A DNA stretch of 64,000 nt from Vitis vinifera. Taxonomy: Eukaryota; Streptophyta; Magnoliopsida; Vitales; Vitaceae. The translations under genes and the position numbers were made by a program. The notes under the pieces are model-generated. The model was not told the origin of the DNA and did not search any database. It was given only the letters and a program-made list of their open reading frames with translations. The stretch covers positions 4,226,501 to 4,290,500 of the forward strand of contig NC_081815.1 of assembly GCF_030704535.1 (NCBI RefSeq). The letters run 5' to 3'. This document shows, piece by piece, positions 10,951 through 27,108 of the stretch (within the stretch, counting starts at the first letter, position 1; every line of letters starts with the position of its first letter).

Positions 10951-12392
10951 CCTTCACACATTGGTAATTCAATGGAAGAAATTGATGTTTTTATCCTTCT
11001 CTTTTAATTGAACTTCTCTTAATTTTTGCTTCTACATAGTTTTTTTTAATCAAAACCTACTTACTAAATTCAACCACCACTAACCTTCTAAATTAAGACT
11101 CTTCAACAAAAAGGATTGTTTCTCTCTTATTAGAATCCTAAAAATAGATATGATTTAACACTTCATTTCTTTTTAATTGTGACATTCCGAAAGATCTCTT
11201 TATTCCACGTCTTTAAATCTTGTTTTAGGGACTTTAGCTTTGTTACTAGTAAATGACTATATGAGCCACACATTATAATTCATCTACTATCTCTTTGCTA
11301 GATTTTTGAAGTCTTCTTATTTAAGTCACACATTTTTAAATCTAAGGGAATATTTGCCCTTCCTCATCCTATGATCGTGTAAAACAATGGGAGTTTAGGT
11401 CAAATGTTCTGAATTAAACTGAAAAAATGATCATCTCAATCATTTAGCACTAAAAATTGGTCAAGCTTCAAAGAAGACTAAAAAATTTGACCACTACACT
11501 AAGTGAATGGTCCTCCATCTAATAGATGATCCCTTAAGTTCAAGTCCTTTATGATATTTGAAAAGCCCTTGTATTCGAAGATAGTCTAGAGTAATTTTTC
11601 TAATCATATTAAAATTCCCTCCTAAGCACAAGCTCATGTCAAAGATCACTTGTAGCACCTAAGTCCATCCCCAAATCTTCTCACTCTCCACTTTGGACTA
11701 ATCTATAAACCCTTGAGAACACCTAGACAAAGTCATCTTTTTAGTTTTTGAACTAGTAAGAAATAAAGAACACTCATATTTTCATACCAATCAATTCCAA
11801 CACCCTATCATCTCAAAAGACCGGAATGTCTCTTGTTGATCCTTTTACTTCTATTGCTCCCCATTTCAAGAATCCTCTCACTCCCAAACTCCTCACCTGC
11901 AGTATAGACCCTTGTTGAACTTTGGTTTGTTATAGGCAAACTAGATCAACCGCTTGGTAACTTTACCATCTTTCATTCCTCCATTTTATTTGTCTTTCTA
12001 ACATTTCAAAAGGAGTTTTAACTTCATCACGCAACATAAGTTGACTTCCAGCTACTACTACCGCTTGGATGAGGTTTTATAATTGACCGAGCACTCCAAC
12101 CTTTGGAGGTCCCTCTCAAAATAGGATGTCAAGGTTAACCACTCAACCTAAATTAAGTGGGGACTATTTGGATTCCTCGTTTCCTTGGTATTAGAGGAGA
12201 ATTCTAATATGGGCCTTAGGAGAATGGGCTATATGGGCTCAGGAAGAGGGCTGACAAAAACATATGGTTGGGCTAGCAGTTATGACAAGACAAGGAAATC
12301 GGCCAGTGGTCGTAGGCTCGTAGCGCCGAGGTCCCAACCACCGAGTCATCAGCTAACTTGTTCTTCACCAATGGAAGCGGCAGCAAGGAGAC

Positions 12393-17887
<5,495 letters not shown>

Positions 17888-18408
17888 CACTGGCTCATTT
17901 CATCCTTGGCTTGCTTTAATCCAATATCCCTGTCCCAGTTGCGTTTTCCTCTTGATTCATAAAGGACGGTACCATCCATCTAAGATGGTGAAGGTGGCTT
18001 GGTATTAGAACAGGTGAGTTCTCTTATCTTCTCATCATTATAAAATCTTTATGTAATTATTTCACCCTTTTTTGAAGTACATTACATGGGCAGTGCATGC
18101 CCTGTATGTTATTCTGAATCTCTGATAGTGCTCCAATCTGATAGCAGTCCCATACACATTTACTATGCAGAAACTGGCCTTTGTACCCACACATTTCTTA
18201 TTGTTTTTCCTGCTATACTTAACTCCTTTTGTATATGTTTCAATTTTTTTCCTAATTTTTCTATGTGGAATCAATTGACATGAATAAAATAGAAGTAAAT
18301 ACTTTGTAACATCTAAACATCAGCTTGCAGATGGGAAGATGGTGAAGATTTGAAGGGGTATTTTGTTAATATTTACAGGATATTCAATATTTCACAACAG
18401 GATCTAAA

Positions 18409-18534
18409 GTCCGTTTGATAGTGATTTTATGAAGCGCTTTTAATATTTTTTAGTACTTAAAATTTTTTATTATTTAAGTGTTAGAAATGTTAAAAACTTT
18501 TTTTAAAATCACTCCCAAACGCCCTCTTATTTTC
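18409..18534. mobile_element. Short inverted-repeat element (family A, copy 1)
   Basis: The left arm GTTTGATAGTGATTTT is mirrored by the right arm AAAATCACTCCCAAAC, about 90 bp apart. TTTTTAGTACTTAAAA/TTATTTAAGTGTTAGAAA form inner arms. The same terminal phrase (TTTGAYAGTGATTTTAGAA) recurs at 34.4, 35.7, 35.8, 43.3 and 55.3 kb. Confidence 0.75.
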
Positions 18535-19597
18535 TTTGATTTTGATCATCTTCTATCATATGATTAAATAACTTCACTGCAATACTAAATTGCTAAACCA
18601 TTGTGAGACATGGTTTCTTCATGAATTTGATGAAGAAATATTTTTGTGCTTCTAGTTGTTTTGTGGATTTTGATGGATCCATTGATGCTAAGTATCAATC
18701 AAGCTGAAGAATGGAATTGTTCAGAATCATGCACTCTAGAAAGGTTATTGAAATTAAAGGAAGTTCCCTTAGCAAATTTTAATTTGAAGATACAATGATA
18801 TTTACAGGGCTAGAATTCCTTTGAAATTTTTTTAAGGCTGCACAACTTCCCAAGAACACTAAATCCTCTCACAGAGGCTTTACAAGTTTGGACAACTTCA
18901 CATGATTCGATTTTTCTCTTTCCTTTTCTTTCTCCCTCACCTTTCTCGGCAACCAAACAGGAAATTGATGCACTCATCTTACAGTAGAAGAACTATTGAG
19001 AGCTTGAAAAGACCAAGAGAAGCAGAGAACCCAAAGTACTCAACGTCAATCCAAATCCAAGTATTAAAAATGATCTATCAAACTTGTTGAAATGTCTAGT
19101 TGGATCGAACCAACCCATTCAAGTTGTACCCCTACTTGATTGTATCTACTCGGAAAATTATTAAATATTTACATTTACTTTCAAAATAAATGATTGCTAA
19201 AAATAGTCATTAAGTTTTGCAAAATAAAAAGTAATAATAATTTATTTATTTATTTGTAGTTTTAATGATAGTATGTGAAATTGAATTATTAAATAAAGAT
19301 TTAACCATTTCATTTAATGATATTTTTTATATTTTTAATTACGTGAAATTGTTTTATTAAATAAAGATTTAATCACATATTTTTATCTTCATAAGATATA
19401 TAATTCTTAAATTTTAAAAGAATGTTATTATTAAATAATCAAATTAATTCAAAATTTAAACATAAGATAATATCAAACACTTTTTTATTTTACTAATTCA
19501 ATACTAATTTCAATATTTATGTTTTGGTATTTAGGTTTTTTAGTGCTTAAATTTTAGTTTTATTAAATACCACCCAATTTTTTTAGGAATAATTATC

Positions 19598-20176
19598 TTT
19601 TGGGGGTAGATGGACCCCCAAATTAACAAAAGGTCCATATAACTCTTCAAATTGAGTTGAAGGATATGAAATAGTAACGGACAAATATACCCTTTAAAAA
19701 CACATATAAAATATTTTATAAAATTAAGTTAAATAATTTTTTTTCAATAATTTTTTTTTTCAAAAATACTAAATTAAATAAAAGTAGTTTTCAAAAATAT
19801 TAAATTAAATATTTTTTTTTTCAAAAATATTAAATTAAATAATTTTTTTTCAAAAATATTAAATTAATTTTTTTTCAAAAATATTAAATTAAAATTTTTT
19901 TCACAAATATTAAATTAAATTAAAGTATTTAAAAAATATTAAATTAAATATTTTTTAAATATTAAATTAAATAAATTTATTTTAAAAAATATTAAATTAA
20001 ATAAATATATTTTTCAAAAATATTAATTTTTTTCTCAAAATCAACGAAGGGTATTTTTGGAAATACTGAAGGATGATATCCTTCAACTCAATTTTCATAC
20101 TTTCATTGGGTCTTGGGCTCAATTTAAAGAGTTATATGGATCTTTTGTTAATTTGGGGCCCATCTACCCCAAAAAC
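19598..20176. mobile_element. Mutator-like MITE with long TIRs and candidate 9-bp TSD
   Basis: The left end TTTTGGGGGTAGATGG...CCAAATTAACAAAAGGTC is mirrored over about 50 bp by the right end, which finishes AATTTGGGGCCCATCTACCCC. Near-identical 9-mers flank it: ATAATTATC (19589-19597) and ATAATTTTC (20177-20185). Long terminal inverted repeats plus a 9-bp duplication are typical of Mutator-like elements. No transposase is encoded. Confidence 0.8.
19725..20045. repeat. AT-rich minisatellite inside the MITE
   Basis: About ten degenerate copies of a 25-35 bp unit with core CAAAAATATTAAATTAAAT separated by T runs. The repeat fills the centre of the surrounding element, so it probably expanded after or within that element. 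Confidence 0.85.
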
Positions 20177-21023
20177 ATAATTTTCCATTTTTATTACTAC
20201 ATTGAAGCTATTAATGGATGTCATTTAATTTTTTCTAATACTTTCATCTTTAAATCATATTATGATTATAATAGTGGATGTAATTAAGAAAATGGGTTGA
20301 TTTTTTTTTTTTTTTAAAAAGAGAAAAATCTACGATTATTTCACTTTGGAAGATGTGAAAGGTTATGACTAAAAAAAATATAATAATCAAAATCGAAATA
20401 TCTATTTGAAAATTATTCTTAAAATCTATTTTTTTTTTAAATATGTCTTGATAAATTTTAAGTTAAAAATAATTTTTGGAGAATTAATTTTAAAACTATA
20501 ATGATATTTTTAGAATAAATTTAAGGTATTTTCATGCCTTAGATTTTTAACTTATTAATAAAACATAGGTGGTGTTTTTTTTTTTTTTTTGTTGAATAGA
20601 AAAAAAATCAAAATATTTGATTTTTTCTATTTAGTTAAAACTAACTTATTAATATTAACCAATCCAATTAAAATAAACTTATTGTCCATATATTTTGCTT
20701 ATATTGATTTCGATAGATTATTTTTAACTTAATAGAAAAAGCTAGTTATTTTGGTTTTTTTTGTTCAACCAAAAAACAAACACCTTATTAAAAATAAGAT
20801 TAAGTTTTTGCATTATGGATAAGTACATAATATTTTTATAAAAAAATAAAAAAATAAATTATTTTTTATACCAAAATATTTCAATTATAATTTTATTCAT
20901 GAAAACAAAATACAAATATTTTTTAAAAATATGGTCAATAGGTCCTAAAATTTTTAGAATCCAAACAAGCACTAATGACAAAGAACACCACAAAAACTAA
21001 TGAAAAGGATTAGAAATATGACT

Positions 21024-21028
<5 letters not shown>

Positions 21029-21057
<29 letters not shown>
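21029..21057. repeat. Poly-A tract
   Basis: Twenty-nine consecutive A. No retrotransposon body was identified beside it. Confidence 0.8.
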
Positions 21058-21059
<2 letters not shown>

Positions 21060-21841
21060 CCGTCTAGTCACCCTTGTTAGACAGCCAATATAGACAAGTG
21101 AGTCACTATTTTTTTTTTGACTCAATGTCAAGGGAAAGAATAAATGCAAACATAGCATGATAGGACATAGAATGATAAGATACAAAATAAAAATAATAAA
21201 GAAAATGTATAGAATCAAATGCATAATAATAAGAATTCATTCTCATCCATACTTCCCAAAATTAAAAGCAATCAAATAATATTTTATTCTTCTAATTTAT
21301 AAAATAATATTTATTATTCTAAATTTTAAGATATTTATAATTTATTTCTTTGTATAATTTATAGTATGTTATTGTATAAATTTATAAATAAATAAAAAAT
21401 TATGAAACTCAATACTCCTATTATCAAATTATCAAAGGGGAGGGGCTTGAATTGAGGTCTTCTCCAAGAATGACTTATTATAATAAAAGATTCGATCTAC
21501 CCTCATAAATCATGTCTTCCTCTTCAAAAATATTAAAATTTAAAATTAAGGAAAAAAAACAAACTTAAATATCCAAGTCTTCCATTAGTTTATAATGTTA
21601 GTGTTCTTTATCATTTTTTAAGTTGAGAAAAATCTATTGAAAAAAATTAAAGATGATAAGGGAAGTCAAAATTATATCCTAAAATACCAGTTATGGATTT
21701 AAAATAACAGATTTATCACTCTATGAGTTCTTGAAACCAAACAGGATATATGATGTATGAACTTTTCTTAAAAAGTAATTGATCCCTATTACAATTGAAA
21801 AAAAATTCAGGATCTCTTGAAGAATGTTTACAAGTCTTCAA

Positions 21842-21875
<34 letters not shown>

Positions 21876-22454
21876 CAATCTTATTACAATCAAAAATCAA
21901 TTTTAGACCAAGACAAAGTTTGTCAACTCATTTATGGCTTAGAATAAAGGTATAAAAAAAATAACTAGCATGCTTACTAAACTACTTTATTCTTCTTTTA
22001 GTCCATTCATAATAGTTTTTTTAAGAATATAAGATATCACTCCGAAAAAAAAAATAAACATCCATACACATTTTCACTCGAACTTGAGACAATATATTAA
22101 AGGAAATAATAAAGGACAAATGAAGTCAAGATAAGACATAGGAAAGTGGCAGGCAAAGACAGGAGATGGAAAAGCATCATTAAGCACATAATAATAAAAA
22201 ATTCACTCTTATTAATACTTTCATAAATCAAGAATAATCAATTATTAATATTAATACCTGATTTTCTTAATTTAGAAAATAATGTTTCTTTATTTTTTAT
22301 AATTTACAATACATTCTTATATAAATTTCTACAAAGAAATAAAAAAACCCAATAGTTTCGTTACAAAATTATCACAAATCCTCTACCACAATGGCAATAT
22401 TTTTTGTACAAACTACTTACCACTATTAGTTGTCTAGACAACATGGGTTGTAGT

Positions 22455-24139
22455 TTAAGCTTTTCTATGTACCTCTTCAATAGATTTTGCCCACCCTATA
22501 GTTGATCGGGCCAAAGCATCCATGGGGTTGATGCATTTCTTAGAAAGAGGATCATCACGAGGCAAAAGATCCTGCATTTCATCAGAAGCAAGGATGACAA
22601 TGTTCACAGCCCTCATCAGAAAAATATGCACTGCGATTCTCAATAGGTTCCTTGCTCCTTCCATGTCCTTTCTGTGCAATGCTTCAATAGCAGGAACCAC
22701 AATGTGCTCCATGGTTGCCATGTCTGGCAAAACTACCTCAAAGCCCTGCAAATTGCAGTATATGGAGACAAGTACAAGAGAGGTTTATATCAGGGGGATA
22801 GATAATCAGGAAAAGGTATATTGAATCTTCTTTCCAAGCAACAAGTTTAGGGGTGACAAAGTTTAATAGTATGCATGATTCTTCAACGCTACCGGAACTT
22901 CACACGCTTTTCGTATCGTGTTTACTTGCATAACTCATTTAATAAATATGTAATTTTTGGGTAAATTTGCATAGAATTTTTTTTTAATTGATTCATTTAA
23001 TAATTTTGTTAATTAACCTAATTATAACTTTAAACTATTTAACTCATATTTTACTCATTTTAATTTGTTTTTAAATAAATAGATTAATTGAATCTTAAAC
23101 ATGTTTGGTGAAGACATTGATCATATAAACTTATACAAAACATTACTCAACATGATTATTAAATGGGTTATATGGGTTACACATGAGATGTTACTTATTT
23201 AATAATTATATGATATTTGGGTTTATGTTTTTAATATGATTATTATTCATGTCGGTAGGAATGTTTAGAATTTCATATGACAGGAAGACAACCCACTTAC
23301 ATGAATTGCCAATCAAAGCAACAACCATAATTTTTTAAGCTAGAAATTCTAAGCAATAGAAGCTAGTTGACACAAGAAAATGAACATTGCAGAAAAGTAA
23401 ACAGAAATTCTTCCTAAGGAACTCGCACAAGGCAGAATAAGAATACCTGACTCTGTAGCTTCTCCTGGTAGAAACCAGCCATTAAGGTTTCACCAGGAGC
23501 AAGCACCCCAATCCGCACATTGCTCCCAGCTTCAAGCGGCTTGAACTTTGCTTTCTTAAGCTCGCTGGCAACACACTCCCCCACATGAAGGAAAGGTAAA
23601 GGGCATCCCTTTGATACCTCACTGTGCCAAGCATGAGCAAGGTGGCATGGCATAACTATGCAACGAGCTCCAGACTGCTCCAGAAATGCCCTTTTACACC
23701 TCAAATTCTCAACGATTGGACCATGGTCTAATTGGAATTGAGCATTTTTTCCTCTGAAGAAAGGAGATAAACTGGGGGATGCAAGCTCCCTGTTTAATGT
23801 TGGATCACTGCAGACAACAAAAGGAAGGCTTTCTTCTCCGTGCCTTGAACTCCACCAGACCAGCTTTTCCAAGAAAATTAGAGTAGAAAAAACAGAAACC
23901 CCTCCAAGAATACCAACAGTATTTGCTTGGGTAAGCAGGGAATTAGGGGCCTGACATCTTGCCACAGCTGCCACTGGACCCAAAATCTTCTTAGATTCTG
24001 GTGTATTCCCACTCTCATCAGTTTGTATGAATACTGAAGATAGTTGGACGGCTGCAGAAGGATTTGATCTTCCACTGCACCAAGTCCTATTAAGAAATGC
24101 AGGGAAATTCAGTACTGTATGGAAAGACATTGTTGTCAT
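22455..24139 (-). CDS. Asp/Glu racemase family protein, probably plastidial, 327 aa
   Basis: Two exons on the minus strand, 24139-23447 and 22745-22455 (693 + 291 nt, phase 0). The family fold interconverts L and D amino acids using two cysteines. Here TVGILGG (74-80) is the N-terminal glycine loop and MPCHLAH carries Cys165, the first catalytic position (bacterial enzymes have PCNTAH). At the second position, usually GCTE, this protein has LASDEM with Ser285 and no Cys. A two-base racemisation mechanism may therefore not apply, and it could act as a related isomerase or lyase. The first about 65 residues are Ser/Thr-rich and suit a chloroplast transit peptide. The 701-bp intron contains AT-rich repeat-like sequence (ACTCATTTAATAA words). 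It looks homologous to Arabidopsis At1g15410, from memory. Confidence 0.92.
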
Positions 24140-24629
24140 GATCTTATCGAAATTCTCTAGTAACTTAATGCCCCCCTGAAAGCTAGCCTTTTTTAACTAT
24201 GAGAGGAATGTTGCTTCTGTTTTAAGCTGCAAGTTTCTATCAAGCTACCCAGCATTGGTCCTCTTCACCAAACCCACAAACCAGAAAACCCCCACGGAGA
24301 GATCTGGATTTGGGGACCAAAATCCAACCTGAACCCAATATTTGCCCCCTCTGAAATTCATTCATAACCCATTTACAGATCCTCAAATACACAAACAATA
24401 GCAATAACCAGTGAACTCCAACTTTATTTCCATGCCATACTCCCTACAAACAGTAACCCACATCAGAAAACCAAAGAAGGCTTCCTAGACACCCCTGTAA
24501 CTCTACAAGAGCTGATTCATGGTCTGGTTCTCTTGTTACGGCTTCAAAAATTGAAGCAACAAAGAAGAACCAAACCCCAAATTCGGACTGCAGAAGGCAG
24601 AAAAAGACAGATGCTCCAAACGTTTCAGG

Positions 24630-24648
24630 CCCTTTTTATATATAAATG
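24630..24648 (-). promoter_or_regulatory. TATA-box candidate for the racemase gene
   Basis: Read on the minus strand, the sequence is ATTTATATATAAAAAGG, a strong TATA match about 490 bp upstream of the ATG. Transcription would start near 24605, giving a leader of about 460 nt. No other good TATA is closer on that strand. Confidence 0.5.
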
Positions 24649-25160
24649 GAAATATCAGAGTAAATGTTCCAATCATGACTAGTTGGGAGGAATCTACATA
24701 ATTGCCATCCTATCACCTTGGCCATTGCATCACTACCTACCATTCACCACATAGGTGATATAAGCTATCTAAGAAGGAACATAAAATATCATACCAAGGG
24801 CAACACTATTATCTTCACCTGAATTTTCTTTATCCTTGTCTGCAAGGATGACAAAGATGGCAGCATGGCAGCACTCAAAAAAAAATAATTTAAAAAAAGT
24901 CATGATATGCAGGAAATTTATAGGCTATGAGCCGTTCATATGGTTGGTTGGGGGTGCGAATCTTCTAGAGCCGTTCATATAGTACCCTTCTTTGGAATCA
25001 CCAAACAATCAAATTTGCCTAAGAAAGAGTTGTCTTTGAGTATTTGATTTGAATACTCATTCATTGGGGAAAATTATTGGATTAAGATTGACTGAATCGG
25101 ATCAACTGCTTATTCATGATCGTTACGTCATATATTTATGATTTATATATTATTAAAATA

Positions 25161-25356
25161 ATAATAATATAATTTAAAAACTTCAAGGTATATCACTTTT
25201 TTTATCTTTACAATTAATAAATTAAGCTATGATAAGAATAAAATATAAATTATTATTATAATAATAATATAATTTAAAAACTTCAAGGTATATCACTTTT
25301 TTTATCTTTACAATTAATAAATTAAGCTATGATAAGAATAAAATATAAATTATTAT
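25161..25356. repeat. Exact 100-bp tandem duplication
   Basis: The sequence from 25161 is repeated at 25261 without mismatch for about 96 bases (AATTTAAAAACTTCAAGGTA core). It is AT-rich and non-coding; perfect identity implies a very recent event or an assembly artefact. Confidence 0.97.
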
Positions 25357-26833
25357 CTTAAAAATTAATATTTCTTTTACCTATATATAATTTATACCAT
25401 TTTTATTTAATTTAAAGCAAGGCTACAATGGAGTGTTTTTGATGTCCACTGAAACTCGACTCAATTCATTGTAATTTTCATGGACCATGAATCGAATCTA
25501 TTGAGTTTTTTTGGTAAACATTTAATCTTGTGCGTCAAAAACAATAAATGCGTCTAATGGGGTTGGACGACTCATACCAAACCAGACCACCGAAGCATCC
25601 AGAGATGAAACCCAGACTGGAATGAATGCAGTGAGGAATAAGATTTACGAACAACCCACTTTGTAATTTGCCTTCAAAGCAGAAACAAATGCATTTTGAC
25701 TTTTTTTTTCTCCTGATGTGAGCTGCCACTCAATGGAAGCCGGCCGTGTTCATAAGCAATCAAAGAATTAATGGATGAATCACAATCATCGCACCAGGGA
25801 CCGACAAATCCATAAGATGACCTAGCCCACAGCCACATTCAATCGAATCAGTACTAAATTATTGAAATTTGTCTTTTAGGCAACTGAAAGAGATGGGAAA
25901 GAATACAACACCGACACGCGGGCAGGCACTGGAATCAATGGGCGTGGAGCGTAGAATGGGTCTTGAAATGGCCACAAGTTCAGCATACTCCATAAAACGT
26001 CTACCCACACAGTTGAATCAGCTTTTTTGTTCTTTGTCCTAATGTAAACTACAAGAAACCATATATCTAAGCACTTGAGCCTGTCGACAGTTTTACTTAC
26101 TAATGAGATCATGCTGCGCTAGCAGAAGCCCTTGTATTAGTGAAAATCCTTTTTTTCCTATTTCTGTGCACTTAGGCATTTCATCAATCACATTAAATTT
26201 ACGTGTTGTTTCTTTTTCATTTTCTTTATTTTTCACCATAAATCGTTACATGAATTCTAACAAATGTATTTATAGTAAAATGAGAGTATTTGGGTGCAAC
26301 CTGAGTGATCACTCGTAGAATAGGTCTGCATGATGTAATAGAGAAAAATCATAAAATCGATTCAAGATTTGATATCAAAGTTCAAAATTATGCAACTAGA
26401 GGTGGGTCACCCAAATCATGGCTCCTATAGGAGATTTAACCGTCCTCCAATGGGGTGACTTGGAAGATTTTCTGGGTGCTTGCTTCCAATGGGATTCTCC
26501 TTTTGAAAGTGATGTTTCGGACTGCATTATAGAATTGGAATTTTCTAGCGCAAAAGACGCCTCATTTGTCTTGTGGTAACCAATCTTATAAACCATCATG
26601 CGCTCGGAGAAATTAGATTTATTTTCAACACATCTGTGTTGACGATGTGACCCCCACTTGTCTCTAGATTCAAATCGGAATTCAATCAAGATGTGATTAA
26701 AATTTTAATTATATATATATAGGCTTTGTTAATGGAAAATCTGTAATTCTTCCAACTCGGATTCTGAGGAGATGGTTTCCAGTATCCTTTCCATGTTCAT
26801 CAACTTGCACCCTGCCATGAGAAATCATTAGAG

Positions 26834-27081
26834 CTGCTCCTCGACACGTATACTTCCAACGGCTTCGCGACACGTATACTTTCAATGCGTAAATCATTAG
26901 ATTAGTGACGACACGTACACTAGCGTACTAGAGATGGTACACTGGTGATAGTGTCGTCAGCATACAAGTGTAACATTCTCACCACATTAACTCCTGCTCC
27001 TCGTATACTTCCAACGGCTTCTCGACACGTATACTTTCAATGGCGTAAATCATTAGATTAGTGACGACACGTACACTAGTG
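26834..27081. repeat. Spaced direct duplication, about 90 bp, offset 160
   Basis: CTGCTCC...CGTATACTTCCAACGGCTTC...AAATCATTAGATTAGTGACG occurs at 26834-26924 and again at 26994-27081, with small indels. Within each copy CGACACGTATACTT-like words also repeat. The segment is much more GC-rich than its surroundings. It is non-coding. Confidence 0.9.
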
Positions 27082-27087
27082 GTCCCT

Positions 27088-27108
27088 CCCCCCCCCCCCC
27101 CCCCCCCC
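27088..27108. repeat. Poly-C run of 21
   Basis: Twenty-one consecutive C follow GGTCCCT directly at the end of the second duplicated copy. Long C (G on the other strand) runs are rare in this AT-rich DNA and are hard to sequence, so the length is uncertain. Confidence 0.9.

Larger units (their letters stand above)
7330..12060 (-). pseudogene. Decayed, nearly complete L1-type LINE (endonuclease, RT, zf-RVT)
   Basis: Read on the minus strand, domains appear in order but broken by many stops and shifts. An endonuclease region lies near 12030-11100 (VDLVCL, RDHLLDGGPFT). Reverse transcriptase fragments follow at 10900-9950 (NVTFLVLVPKK, LLFANNTLIF). The RT C-terminal region is at 8760-8250 (VEELLSVLGCKVG, KLPIYF, LHTINKAFLGK). 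A zf-RVT region lies near 7880-7400 (KFTIKSFYASLAQGR). The usual FADD catalytic box reads FANN here. An unrelated block interrupts the RT at about 8780-9945. Family assignment rests on these motifs, which match plant L1 proteins common in grape. It is not functional. Confidence 0.88.
17888..22454. other. Intergenic region between NUDT19 and the racemase gene
   Basis: No gene is visible. It holds the 3' flank of the Nudix gene (to about 18300), a short inverted-repeat element at 18409-18534, a Mutator-like MITE at 19598-20176, a 29-base A run near 21029-21057, an (AT)n tract near 21845-21872 and otherwise very AT-rich, stop-dense sequence. Confidence 0.7.

Noticed and set aside
26396-26689. 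97-codon minus-strand frame
   Set aside because: No motif, no splice context, and the opposite strand is equally featureless.
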